A DNA stretch of 64,000 bases, from assembly GCF_000504085.1 (NCBI RefSeq), contig NC_022792.1, positions 930,001 through 994,000 of the forward strand, given 5' to 3'. This DNA is from Pseudothermotoga elfii DSM 9442 = NBRC 107921. Its GTDB lineage: Bacteria; Thermotogota; Thermotogae; Thermotogales; DSM-5069. Shown in pieces: positions 40,153-53,604 of the stretch; positions within the stretch are counted from its first letter, which is position 1; every line of letters starts with the position of its first letter. The notes beneath the pieces are model-generated. The model searched no databases, had not been told where the DNA came from, and was given only the letters and a program-made list of their open reading frames with translations. The translations under genes were made by a program, and so were the position numbers.

Positions 40153-41268
40153 TCACTCCTTTAACTCAAGAAATATCAGGAAAATATCTTTTGAGATATT
40201 ATCTGAACTTCCAGTTCCTATTATTTCGTTTTTCGAAATTATTATACTCGAGTTTATATTCTGATCATTTTTTTCTTCAATTACTTTCTTAAAAACCAAA
40301 TCCCCATTTTGATCAAGAAATATAAAGATTACGTCAAATCTATTTTCACCATTCCAGATATTCCCGTAGACACAGTAGAGATTTTCCTGAAACTCTATCA
40401 GACCTTTCGGAAAAAACTCGGTTTTTAGATCCAGTACCTTTTGCCAGATAATTTTTCCGCTTTTGTCTGTTTTCAACAACAGAGGGCTGTTGTAGTCTGT
40501 GAAAGAATTTGACAAACCCAAGATTAAAAAGCCATCGTTAACCATTGTTGCACTGATTGCTCTATCCCACTTCTCTCCCCCAGCTGTTTTCCACCAGATA
40601 AGTTTTCCAGTTCTGGAAAAAAACGTAACAAGGAAATCCGCCATGCCTTTAGTATAGCTTTCAGTTGAACCAACGCAAAGGTACCCATCACCACCGTCAA
40701 TGATTTTACTGAACCATTCGTCTGAAGAACCACCAAATTTTTTGCTCCAGATGATCTTCCCGGAGTTGTCACATTTTATTAAAAGAGCATCATACCAGTT
40801 TCCCCCAATCGACCTGTGCCCTCCAGCGAGAATATATCCATCATCAGTCAGGAGAGCAGACTCTACCCACTGATCGGCACCGGAAACTGGGAGGATGAGA
40901 TAGTTCAGAACAACAAAATAGCTGTTCAATTCCAGAATAGCTATTTTTGCCTGATCTAACAGAAGTTTATTTCCAGAAAGAAAAAATCGATTATCAGGAG
41001 TTTTTTCAACAACATTGAGTCTGTCAAGAAATCTTTCACCTATAGAATTTATTTTTAGAAGATCCAGATTTTTATCAAAAGTGATTGCAAAAATTTCATT
41101 GGTGTTTCTATGCTGGCCAAAGAGAACATAACCATAATCCTCTTGTGTTATACTAATTGCTTCCTCTGAGTTACCCAGGTCTATGTAGATTACCCTGGCG
41201 GATGCGGTAGCCGCCAGGAACATTAAAGCAGTGATAAACAAAAATATTTTAAACAACTTTTTTTGCAT
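40153..41268 (-). CDS. Secreted beta-propeller-like protein of unknown function
   Basis: About 371 residues. The N-terminus MQKKLFKIFLFITALMFLAATASA is hydrophobic, split here only as a signal peptide ending at ASA. The rest is a series of roughly 45-residue repeats with the pattern DGYILAGGHRS, NSGKIIWSKKFGGSSDEW, GDGYLCVGSTES, TGKLIWWKTAGGEKWDRA and DGFLILGLSNS, typical of blades in quinoprotein- or kelch-like propellers. No catalytic motif is seen. It overlaps the end of the ornithine aminotransferase gene by 20 bases and precedes the S9 peptidase directly, so the three may be co-transcribed. Confidence 0.75.
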   Translation of the reverse strand: MQKKLFKIFLFITALMFLAATASARVIYIDLGNSEEAISITQEDYGYVLFGQHRNTNEIFAITFDKNLDLLKINSIGERFLDRLNVVEKTPDNRFFLSGNKLLLDQAKIAILELNSYFVVLNYLILPVSGADQWVESALLTDDGYILAGGHRSIGGNWYDALLIKCDNSGKIIWSKKFGGSSDEWFSKIIDGGDGYLCVGSTESYTKGMADFLVTFFSRTGKLIWWKTAGGEKWDRAISATMVNDGFLILGLSNSFTDYNSPLLLKTDKSGKIIWQKVLDLKTEFFPKGLIEFQENLYCVYGNIWNGENRFDVIFIFLDQNGDLVFKKVIEEKNDQNINSSIIISKNEIIGTGSSDNISKDIFLIFLELKE

Positions 41269-42484
41269 CACCCTTATTGTAAATTGGTTCGGTAAGAACC
41301 TTATATATCCTTTCAAGTGCCCAGTCGATTTCTTCCTTTTTTATAACAAGTGGAGGTGCAAATCTTGCTACTTGATCATGGGTTTCTTTACAGAGTATTC
41401 CAAGTTTCGCCAGTTTCTCGCAAAATGGTCTTGCCGTTCCATATTCTTTCTTTATCTCAACACCTATCAACAATCCTTTTCCTCTGACGTCTTTCACATA
41501 GTCACTTTTTATATCTCTCAACTGTCTCAGAAAATACTCTCCGAGTTCTTTTGCTCGTTGATCAAGTTTCTCTTCAACCAGCACATCGATTGCAGCTATG
41601 CCAACGGCAGCAGCCAGTGGGTTTCCACCGAATGTTGAACCATGATCGCCCGGTTTAAGTACGTCCATAATTTCGTCATTTGCAAGAACTGCTGATACAG
41701 GATATACCCCTCCGCCAAGAGCTTTTCCAAGTATCAGGACATCCGGTTTTGCATCTTCCCACTGCCATGCAAACATTTTTCCAGTTCTACCGAGACCTGT
41801 CTGAATTTCATCAAACATCAATAAAATTTTATGCTCAGAAGAAATTGCTCTGAGATCCTTCAGGTAACCTTCTGGAGGTACTCGAACTCCACCTTCGCCT
41901 TGAATCGGTTCTACAAGTATACCGAGCGTTTTATCATCTATTAGGTCTCTTATAACCCTTGCATCGCCAAACGGTGCGACTTTGAACCCGGGCGTAAATG
42001 GACCAAATCCGTCTTTGTACTGATCTTCTGTTGAAAAGGATACAATCGTTATGGTTCTACCATGAAAGTTACCTTCAACAACTATTATGTTCCCCTGGTT
42101 CATAGTTATTCCTCGTTTGTAGTAAGCCCATTTTCGCGCAATTTTTAGAGCACTTTCCACTGCTTCAGCACCCGTATTCATTGGAAGTACTTTATCGTAA
42201 CCAGCGAACTCTGCCAGCCTTTGCTCAAATTTCCCTAAGAGATCGTTGTAGAAGGCTCTTGATGTAAGTGTTAGTTTTTCTAATTGATCTTTCAAAACTT
42301 TTAAAATTTTGGGATGCCTGTGACCATGGTTCAATGCCGAATACGCTGAAAGCATATCCAGATACCTGTTTCCTTCGACATCCCATACCCAAACTCTTTC
42401 ACCTCTTTCGATCACAACAGGGATCGGCTTATAGTTGTGAGCGCCATATTTTTCTTCAAGGTTCATGAAATAGGAACTGTTCAT
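41249..42484 (-). CDS. rocD: Ornithine aminotransferase (class III, PLP)
   Basis: A 411-residue class III aminotransferase. Motifs: VWDVEGNRYLDMLSAYSALNHGH (split by family turns), PMNTGAEAVESALKIARKW, EPIQGEGGVRVPPEGYL, LLMFDEIQTGLGRTGKMF, the PLP lysine in LILGKALGGGVYPVSAV, and GSTFGGNPLAAA. These match ornithine delta-aminotransferase, moving the delta-amino group of ornithine to 2-oxoglutarate. ATG at 42484 is preceded by AAAGGAGGG. Its upstream region carries unusual phased repeats. Confidence 0.92.
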   Translation of the reverse strand: MNSSYFMNLEEKYGAHNYKPIPVVIERGERVWVWDVEGNRYLDMLSAYSALNHGHRHPKILKVLKDQLEKLTLTSRAFYNDLLGKFEQRLAEFAGYDKVLPMNTGAEAVESALKIARKWAYYKRGITMNQGNIIVVEGNFHGRTITIVSFSTEDQYKDGFGPFTPGFKVAPFGDARVIRDLIDDKTLGILVEPIQGEGGVRVPPEGYLKDLRAISSEHKILLMFDEIQTGLGRTGKMFAWQWEDAKPDVLILGKALGGGVYPVSAVLANDEIMDVLKPGDHGSTFGGNPLAAAVGIAAIDVLVEEKLDQRAKELGEYFLRQLRDIKSDYVKDVRGKGLLIGVEIKKEYGTARPFCEKLAKLGILCKETHDQVARFAPPLVIKKEEIDWALERIYKVLTEPIYNKGDAKKVV

Positions 42485-42552
42485 CTTAACCCTCCTTTGA
42501 ACATACACCTCTTTTAAAGAGAGTAGCATATAGAGATTCTGGATCAAAATCT

Positions 42553-42586
42553 GGCAATCTGTGGCTATTCACGGCAATATTTGGCA
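42553..42586. repeat. Three GGCAA motifs upstream of rocD
   Basis: GGCAA occurs at 42553, 42573 and 42582 (TTGCC on the rocD strand). The first minus-strand copy can act as -35 TTGCCA, 17 bases from a TCTATA-like -10. This may be a promoter with regulator sites; support is only visual. Confidence 0.35.
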
Positions 42587-42604
42587 AAGTTTCTATAATA
42601 TGCG

Positions 42605-42654
42605 TATGCTTTCTCTTTCTCATTTATGCTTTCTTATGCTCAGGTATGCTAACT
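42605..42654. repeat. Ten-base-phased TATGCT repeats upstream of rocD
   Basis: TATGCT occurs at 42605, 42625, 42635 and 42645, exactly in 10-base register, with a degenerate unit at 42615. The 42485-42732 stretch contains no gene; these repeats are its main structure, placing four identical sites on one face of the helix. Confidence 0.6.
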
Positions 42655-42732
42655 TCTGTTATCGCTGGAAGTTTTTTCTTTGAAAAGGCAATTAAGCAAA
42701 ATTGTTACAGCGATTTTCTATGAAAAAAATAA

Positions 42733-44073
42733 TCATTTTTTTGTCTGATCGTGCGATTTGCAGAATGAGATTAGAGAGTCGTAGAAATTTTTTATTTCTT
42801 CGTCATTGAGTTTCTTTCTCCCGTATTTCGTTTTTACATAAATACTGGTCAACATTGATAAATTTTTGTCGCCTTCTATATCTAATATTTCATGGGGTGT
42901 TTTGCTGTGATACTGTGCAAAATACTTTCTCCTTAACCACCAGTAAGCTTTGAGAATGGATCTTTTATCAAATTCGAGTGGTGGGGTGTTTTCAAAAATA
43001 TGTTGTTCTTGTTCATCACCCTTTTTTTGATTAAGAACTTCTTTTTTTCTCAAGATTCTTGCCGAGTAGATCACTGCTATTATCATTAGAGACAAAACAG
43101 CGACGCTTACAACATTCAAAAAAGGGATAATGTTTACTCTGTTTGAAAACATTTTTTCTCTCTGAGTTACAACCGTTGTTGCCGGTGCTGTGTAAATAGA
43201 TTGTTGATCATTAACAATTGAATTTCTATGTAAGATCATTTGATCGGCATTTCTCTCAACTGGTTTAACAAATGAGAGTGATATTGACAGAGCTGTTATT
43301 ATGATTAAAAAAGTTGCTGCACCAGTGAGAAACAACTTTATCGTTCCACTTATTCCAAAATTGTTCAGGGCAAAACTTATAAGAAAAATCCCGAAAATGA
43401 TCAGAACAGATGGAAACCATATTTTTTCCAGTATCTCTGAAAATTTATCTTTTGGCACATTTTTATCGGTAGATTTGTCCGGGCGAACGACTGTTACATA
43501 ATTTCCTTCTCCAGGTAAATTTTCACTTTTTCTCATCTTCTCACTGTGAAGGTTGTTTTGATCAAATACTGGTTTCAAAAGAGAGAAATTCACATCGGGC
43601 ACGATTGTTGATGCAATCAGGACTATCAGCAGATAGACAACTATGAGCCGGATTCTACATTTTTTTGTCTTGTGCAGATACCACAGAAAAGTCAGGACTG
43701 CAAAGAATAATGAATCAAACCTGACGCCGTGCGATCCGGCCATGCTCAGGTATATTCCTACAGTCAGCAGTGAAATAAATGATGGGACGGTATATTTAGA
43801 AAAGATCAAAGCTGCACACTCCACAATTATTAGAATTAAGAATGCTTGTGAGAAGCCAAGTTTTGCAATACCTGCAACCACGAAACTTGCTATTAAAACA
43901 AATGGCGAAACTATCACCAAAGAGCAATTTTCATCCGAGAGAAATAGAACCAGAATAGATGAAAAAACAGTCAGAGGCAGGCTGAACCATAACGGCAGAA
44001 ATGCACTGAGTAAATAAAAAGATGTTATTCCAGCACCGAAAATAGTAAATTGCCTAAGATCTTTGAATCTCAT
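42733..44073 (-). CDS. Membrane protein with DUF4129-like C-terminus
   Basis: A 446-residue membrane protein: about six N-terminal helices in residues 8-160, a long extracytoplasmic loop (about 165-215), more helices near 220-265 and 315-340, then a cytoplasmic tail. The tail (FDKRSILKAYWWLRRKY, SKTPHEIL, YVKTKYGRKKLNDEEIKNFY) resembles the DUF4129 domain found beside MoxR-DUF58 genes. No transglutaminase domain is present. It is the last gene of the riboswitch-led operon and overlaps the DUF58 gene by 20 bases. Confidence 0.75.
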   Translation of the reverse strand: MRFKDLRQFTIFGAGITSFYLLSAFLPLWFSLPLTVFSSILVLFLSDENCSLVIVSPFVLIASFVVAGIAKLGFSQAFLILIIVECAALIFSKYTVPSFISLLTVGIYLSMAGSHGVRFDSLFFAVLTFLWYLHKTKKCRIRLIVVYLLIVLIASTIVPDVNFSLLKPVFDQNNLHSEKMRKSENLPGEGNYVTVVRPDKSTDKNVPKDKFSEILEKIWFPSVLIIFGIFLISFALNNFGISGTIKLFLTGAATFLIIITALSISLSFVKPVERNADQMILHRNSIVNDQQSIYTAPATTVVTQREKMFSNRVNIIPFLNVVSVAVLSLMIIAVIYSARILRKKEVLNQKKGDEQEQHIFENTPPLEFDKRSILKAYWWLRRKYFAQYHSKTPHEILDIEGDKNLSMLTSIYVKTKYGRKKLNDEEIKNFYDSLISFCKSHDQTKK

Positions 44074-45334
44074 CGAAAACCTCCTGAAGGCTCTGATTTG
44101 GTCTAATTATTCTAACAATTATTTGCTCCTTCTCGAGGATTTTTGCTTTTTCTATAAGTTTTTGCATATCCAGTGGGTACATCTCATATGTTTTCGCTGG
44201 TTTAAACCTGGGATCTCTAAAACCATATGGAATTAACAGAACGATAACTCTTGCACATCTGGTTCTTGCTTGAATCAGTAGTGGCAAAAGTGTATCTGTA
44301 AGATACATCGAAATTATTAGAATTGTGTTGGAAGGCGTCAATCTGTACAAATCTTTGAAAAATTCTTCTGATAATTGCGGACCATTCTCATCTCCTTCAG
44401 CTTTTGCTAAAAGCTCAACAGCACTCACCCAGTCAGAATTCACCATGTAATTTCTTCTCAAGACTTCTTTGCCAACCACTACGAGATCTATAAGGTTACC
44501 TCTATTGGCGAGCAGATATATTATCGATGAGGTTGCGATTACAGCGTCTTCTTCGTAATTTTTTCTAATCTGCGCCCATACTTTTCTGGCAAAAATCTCC
44601 GACGATAGATTCAAATCAAGGTACAGAACTGTGTTGCTTATAGCGGTGTAATCCAGTTCTTTTACGCACAATTTTCCAAGTTTTGCAGAAATTTTCCAGT
44701 GTATTTTGCTGAGAGGTTCGTTGAAGTATTCTCGAACACCTTTTATCTGAGTGGTATCCTCAAGCAGTTTGAATTCTGACCTCTCAGCTGGAAGAAGCTC
44801 CCTCAATCTGGATGGAAAGCTTTCTATATACATAATCTTTGGCAAAACAAGTATTTCTTCTTTGCCTGAATAACACGCGTAATGCCTGAATAAATTTATG
44901 GGGTGTTCGTAGAGAACAAAAAAGTCAGATAGAATTTTTTTGCCACGGGTTGGAAAAGAAATTTTTGACTGGACATATACTGATTCTGATTTTCTTATTA
45001 ACAGTGTTTTTTCAAAAAGATTGTACGTCAAAAAACCTGACGTCGTGACGTGTGAAGAAATGGAGGCATCTATATCACCAAACGGGCTTTGAATCCTATG
45101 ATTGATCGTCAAATCCTGGTCTGTAAAAGCCCGTGTCTGGTTCACCCACCTTTCAATTTCAAGATGTGTCAATTTTCTTTTTGTATCATAAAATTGTAGC
45201 CACAGAAAAATGCAGGCAATAACAAGAGTAATTGAAAATACATTGAAACTGAGCAGCGCCCAGACGCATGACAAAATACTCATAAAAATAAGAAGACCAA
45301 ATGAAGATGACTTTGATTTAAGTTTGAGCTTCAC
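44054..45334 (-). CDS. DUF58 domain protein (MoxR-associated)
   Basis: About 426 residues. Two N-terminal membrane helices are followed by a soluble part with the DUF58 core RGVREYFNEPLSKIHWKISAK (written across the KxxREY-x-IHW pattern). A VWA-like region comes next (NTVLYLDLNLSS, NTILIISMYLTD). DUF58 proteins pair with MoxR ATPases in envelope or complex-assembly systems. The start chosen is GTG at 45334, 12 bases from GAGGAGG; an ATG at 45370 would lie 53 bases inside MoxR. Confidence 0.82.
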   Translation of the reverse strand: MKLKLKSKSSSFGLLIFMSILSCVWALLSFNVFSITLVIACIFLWLQFYDTKRKLTHLEIERWVNQTRAFTDQDLTINHRIQSPFGDIDASISSHVTTSGFLTYNLFEKTLLIRKSESVYVQSKISFPTRGKKILSDFFVLYEHPINLFRHYACYSGKEEILVLPKIMYIESFPSRLRELLPAERSEFKLLEDTTQIKGVREYFNEPLSKIHWKISAKLGKLCVKELDYTAISNTVLYLDLNLSSEIFARKVWAQIRKNYEEDAVIATSSIIYLLANRGNLIDLVVVGKEVLRRNYMVNSDWVSAVELLAKAEGDENGPQLSEEFFKDLYRLTPSNTILIISMYLTDTLLPLLIQARTRCARVIVLLIPYGFRDPRFKPAKTYEMYPLDMQKLIEKAKILEKEQIIVRIIRPNQSLQEVFDEIQRS

Positions 45335-46268
45335 TTTTAATAGGGGCCTCCTCGGTGTTGAGTATTTCATTCAGGATTTCCTGCTTTGTTTTTTTCATCA
45401 GCCTCGCTTCCGGTTTCAAAACTATGCGGTGTGCAAGAACATCCACCGACAGTTCTTTGATATCGTCCGGTAGCACATACTCTCTTCCCCTGAGAGCAGC
45501 GAGTCCCCGCGAAATATTCATAAGCGATATAGCGCCTCTCGGACTTGCACCTAAAGCAAGATCATCGTGATTTCTGGTTCGTTCAACAATTCTGACTATG
45601 TAATCCAGTATGGAATCGTCTATATAAATTTCTTTAGTTTTCTTCTTGGCTTCTTCGAGTTCTGTTAAATTGCTCACAGGTTTGATATTTTCTATTGGAT
45701 GAGACATCTCTTGCTTTTTCAACATTTCTATTTCCTGGGATTTATCGAGATAACCAATGGATAAGCAAATAGAAAAACGATCCAGTTGAGCTTCAGGTAA
45801 GGGAAAAGTTCCTTCAAATTCGACAGGATTTTGCGTTGCAATAACGAAGAAATGTTCACTCAGCTGATAGGTAATACCATCCACAGTTACTTGCTTTTCC
45901 GCCATTGCCTGTAGCAGGGCAGATTGAGTTCTTGGTGTGGTTCTGTTAATCTCATCCACGAGCAAGATATCAGTGAAGACTGGTCCTTTTCTAAAAACAA
46001 ATTCATTCAATTTTGTATCAAGTACATTCAGACCTGTTACATCTGACGGAAGAAGATCCGGGGTCGCTTGAATTCTGTTGAAGCTCAAACCAGTCGAGAT
46101 GGCTAAGGCTCTTGCTAACATTGTTTTGCCGACTCCCGGGACATCATTCAAAAGCACATGACCGCCACTCAACATTGTGGCCAGTATCTTTTCAACGATT
46201 TTTTCTTTTCCTACGATGACTCTGGAAATGTTTGTGATTACCTTTTTGGCAAAAACCTCCATAACCAT
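45318..46268 (-). CDS. MoxR-family AAA+ ATPase
   Basis: A 316-residue AAA+ chaperone-like ATPase. Walker A is LLNDVPGVGKTMLARALA, Walker B ILLVDEINRTTPRTQSALLQ (canonical MoxR), sensor I FVIATQNPVEFEGTFPLPEAQLDRF. C-terminal: ASPRGAISLMNISRGLAALRGR. It probably remodels a partner complex with the DUF58 and DUF4129-like products. Start ATG at 46268 is 7 bases after GGAGGA, overlapping the DUF6062-like gene by 31 bases. Confidence 0.92.
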   Translation of the reverse strand: MVMEVFAKKVITNISRVIVGKEKIVEKILATMLSGGHVLLNDVPGVGKTMLARALAISTGLSFNRIQATPDLLPSDVTGLNVLDTKLNEFVFRKGPVFTDILLVDEINRTTPRTQSALLQAMAEKQVTVDGITYQLSEHFFVIATQNPVEFEGTFPLPEAQLDRFSICLSIGYLDKSQEIEMLKKQEMSHPIENIKPVSNLTELEEAKKKTKEIYIDDSILDYIVRIVERTRNHDDLALGASPRGAISLMNISRGLAALRGREYVLPDDIKELSVDVLAHRIVLKPEARLMKKTKQEILNEILNTEEAPIKSEAQT

Positions 46269-46915
46269 AGTCTGTTCCTCCCGTCTTGAATTCTGTTATT
46301 GGATATCAACATTCCTGCAATCTTACATGCCCTCGGTGTATCTCCCATTTGCTTGTCTTTTCTGTAATCGTGTTTTTCTATAAAAACAGTCAGTTTGCTC
46401 TTCAAATCCAGAAGTTTTTTTACTTGAATAGCTTTTAAATTTTCTTGATTGATATGATTTGTCGTTGAGAAAATTTTCCAGTAGTGGTCTCTACATAAAA
46501 TACGTTTACTTTTCTCGTATATGGATAATATATCTGATATAAATGAAGTGCATGTTTCAACATAAATTTTTTCTGATTCTGACTCATGTTTGCAAAACAA
46601 ACATTCACTTTCAGTATGACAGTTTTTCACCATATCTTTTATCATTTCAGACATGATATCTTCATAGATTATTGCTAAGCCAAGTAATCCAAGCTCTGGG
46701 TGGTTATTAAGGGTGTTTTCAATAGCCAGAACATGTTTACTGCAGATACCACGCCTCAGTCTGGATCTTGTATTTGGATCGTTTACGAATTCATACAGGA
46801 TTTCTTCTACGAACTTCTCGACACTGGTGTAGATTAACTCACAGATAGGACAATCATCTGTTTGCTTTTCGAATGCCTCGATTATTTTTATTTCAGCAAA
46901 ATTTCTCGGGTTCAC
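46238..46915 (-). CDS. Cysteine-rich DUF6062-like protein, first gene after the fluoride riboswitch
   Basis: A 225-residue soluble protein with paired metal-binding motifs: CPICEL at about 22, a CSKH at about 58, CLFC at about 106 and CRDH at about 140. The pattern, two C-x2-C plus two C-x2-H, suggests two zinc-like sites and resembles DUF6062. No function is known to me. The start is GTG at 46915 behind TTGGAGGAA. The riboswitch terminator ends about 17 bases upstream, so this gene and the MoxR operon behind it are the direct riboswitch targets. Confidence 0.7.
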   Translation of the reverse strand: MNPRNFAEIKIIEAFEKQTDDCPICELIYTSVEKFVEEILYEFVNDPNTRSRLRRGICSKHVLAIENTLNNHPELGLLGLAIIYEDIMSEMIKDMVKNCHTESECLFCKHESESEKIYVETCTSFISDILSIYEKSKRILCRDHYWKIFSTTNHINQENLKAIQVKKLLDLKSKLTVFIEKHDYRKDKQMGDTPRACKIAGMLISNNRIQDGRNRLWLWRFLPKR

Positions 46916-46932
46916 AAAGATTCCTCCAAAAT

Positions 46933-46958
46933 AAAAAACCCCTACTCATTCAAGTAGG
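46933..46958 (-). terminator. Riboswitch-controlled terminator
   Basis: Minus strand: CCTACT (46958-46953), loop TGAATG-like, AGTAGG (46946-46941), GG, then six T. The 5' arm overlaps the aptamer pseudoknot, the expected ON-type expression platform. Confidence 0.85.
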
Positions 46959-47000
46959 AGTCATCAGCCTTTAAGGCAAATAACGGTGGACTCCATCACC
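46953..47000 (-). promoter_or_regulatory. Fluoride riboswitch (crcB RNA) aptamer
   Basis: Minus-strand RNA with all core parts of the crcB motif. Stem GGTG (47000-46997) pairs with CACC (46988-46985). The enclosed loop GGAGTC (46994-46989) is exactly complementary to GACTCC (46962-46957), the aptamer pseudoknot. A short GCC/GGC hairpin (46977-46975 with 46969-46967) and the invariant GCTGATG follow. The joining region reads GTTATTT, a little unlike the usual AAC. The last CC of the pseudoknot is also the start of a terminator stem, so ligand binding should favour read-through. Confidence 0.85.
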
Positions 47001-47038
47001 AGGCTTATTCATATCCTGAACTCTTCAAACACAGTATT

Positions 47039-47047
47039 ATTCTACCA
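47039..47047 (-). promoter_or_regulatory. Extended -10 promoter of the riboswitch operon
   Basis: Minus strand TGGTAGAAT (TGn, TAGAAT) lies about 40 bases before the aptamer; no good -35 is seen. Confidence 0.5.
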
Positions 47048-47112
47048 CAAACCGCGGGCCCTTCATCACCGTGTTTTTATCAGTTCCTGTTTTAATATTT
47101 TTGAAGAATATA

Positions 47113-47118
47113 TATAAT
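47113..47118 (+). promoter_or_regulatory. -10 element before the YhhN-like gene
   Basis: TATAAT, 17 bases from a weak TTTTAA at 47090, with GGGAGGT and the ATG following. Confidence 0.5.
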
Positions 47119-47135
47119 TAACTGGGAGGTCTTTT

Positions 47136-48278
47136 ATGAAAAAATTAGTTTTTCTTTTCTTTCTGGTTATTTCTATCACGGGATTGTCTGCTTCTGTTGA
47201 GATCAAAATGCCATCTTTTGACAAAAAAAATGGAATACACAGGATCTATTTCTACAGTCATGATGATAAAACAGAAGTAACAGTTGTTTTCTGGGATGAA
47301 GACTACCCAAATTTTCTATTAGATCTCGTCTACGATGTCTACAGATTCTTTAAATGGGGACGCTTTTATGATATTGAAACGTTTTTTGTGGAGAGAGATA
47401 AAATCGTTTTTCCGGATGACTTTTGCCCATCAGTAGATTATTTTCAGATCGACAATTTACACAATTATGCCGGGGTACCAATTGAAAAAGTTCAGAAAAA
47501 CGGTGAAAAAATAGTTGTTTACGTTAGCACATGGAATCACATGTTTTCCACTCAGCCATTATCCAGCGTTGAATATCAAAATTATTCAGTTAAAGAAGAA
47601 ATTGAGGCAAGAAGAATCGATGTTGAAAGGATTTTCAGTTTTAAACATTCTTCTAGATTGCTTTTGGCTGTTGTTCTATCATTAACTATGTTTGTGTTAT
47701 CAGTACTAACAATCTTACTAAAAAGTAAATCCAAGAATGCAATCTTTTTTAAGGCCTCTACGACTCTCTGCGCGTTGTTAATAGCTGTTATGAACAGCTC
47801 TCATTTTGAATGGTTTATCAGCGCTGGCTTATTTTTTGGGCTCTTGGGAGATATTTTCCTGGAGAATCCAGAAAAATTCAAAGATGGTATGATCATGTTT
47901 TTGATTGGGCATATTTTGTATTCGCTTGGATTTGGATTAAAATTCACGGTACCTCCCGTGTTGATTTTTGGAACGATTTACTTCACTCTGATGGCAATAT
48001 ATTTTCTCGTTCTTCACAGGCATCTTGGAGAATACAAACTGGCCATCTTCATATATGTTTTAGCGATAGCCACAATGATGGTTTTCTCATTTGGCCCGCT
48101 TTATCTGGGTGTGTACTACATAGGTTTTCTGCTGCCTCTATCAGCAGGGTTATTTGTGTTTTCTGATCTATGCATTGCCTATGACAGATTTGTAAGAAAA
48201 TTGCCCGCAAGAAACCTGATAATTTTGTCGACATACTTTTTTGCCCAGTGGGTTATATCTCTATCTAATTTGTTTTAA
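47136..48278 (+). CDS. YhhN-family membrane protein with extra N-terminal extracytoplasmic domain
   Basis: A 380-residue protein. The signal peptide (1-19, ending LSA) is followed by an unrecognised extracytoplasmic domain of about 150 residues (20-170) rich in Tyr, Phe and Asp. The C-terminal 200 residues are about eight membrane helices with YhhN (lysoplasmalogenase-like) motifs: GLLGDIFLENPEKFKDG, FLIGHILYSLGF and FVFSDLCIAYDRF. YhhN proteins are usually about 210 residues and start directly with the membrane part, so the N-terminal domain is an addition. The end overlaps the convergent YkvA-like gene by 18 bases. Confidence 0.8.
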   Translation: MKKLVFLFFLVISITGLSASVEIKMPSFDKKNGIHRIYFYSHDDKTEVTVVFWDEDYPNFLLDLVYDVYRFFKWGRFYDIETFFVERDKIVFPDDFCPSVDYFQIDNLHNYAGVPIEKVQKNGEKIVVYVSTWNHMFSTQPLSSVEYQNYSVKEEIEARRIDVERIFSFKHSSRLLLAVVLSLTMFVLSVLTILLKSKSKNAIFFKASTTLCALLIAVMNSSHFEWFISAGLFFGLLGDIFLENPEKFKDGMIMFLIGHILYSLGFGLKFTVPPVLIFGTIYFTLMAIYFLVLHRHLGEYKLAIFIYVLAIATMMVFSFGPLYLGVYYIGFLLPLSAGLFVFSDLCIAYDRFVRKLPARNLIILSTYFFAQWVISLSNLF

Positions 48279-48617
48279 AACTGAATCTATCAACCATAAA
48301 ATCATTAAAAGCCAGAAAACAATAATAAAAACAGTTGTAAGGTTGAATCTTTTTCCGATATTCAAGTTTTTTGCTCTGCTTTTGTAGTCTTTTAAGAGTT
48401 CTTCTGGTATAGAACTCAGAGTACATTTTATCAGTAATGGGATTATGATGAAATCATCCAGTTGTCCCAATACAGGTATGAAGTCAGGAATCAGGTCGAG
48501 TGGATTTAATGCATAGGCTATTGTTATAACAGCGAGAGCTTTTGTTTTCCCTGTCAGCACCCTATCTTTATTCATGAGATACAATGCCGAAATCGTAAGA
48601 TTCAGCTCTCTCAGCAA
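48261..48617 (-). CDS. YkvA/DUF1232-family small membrane protein
   Basis: A 118-residue protein with the DUF1232 core IAYALNPLDLIPDFIPVLGQLDDFIIIPLLI and a C-terminal membrane helix (about 93-110). Function unknown; the core is a short amphipathic hairpin. The start is TTG at 48617 with a poor ribosome site, 15 bases after the rex stop, so it may be read through from the hydrogenase operon. Confidence 0.8.
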   Translation of the reverse strand: MLRELNLTISALYLMNKDRVLTGKTKALAVITIAYALNPLDLIPDFIPVLGQLDDFIIIPLLIKCTLSSIPEELLKDYKSRAKNLNIGKRFNLTTVFIIVFWLLMILWLIDSVLKQIR

Positions 48618-48632
48618 ATTTTTTTGAGATTT

Positions 48633-53592
<4,960 letters not shown>

Positions 53593-53604
53593 TCATTTCA
53601 CCTC

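Noticed and set aside
47051-47070. A second fluoride aptamer upstream of the first
   Set aside because: The minus strand repeats GGTGATGAAG (nine of ten bases like the true aptamer start), but no matching closing stem, pseudoknot partner or GCTGATG follows. It lies upstream of the promoter element.
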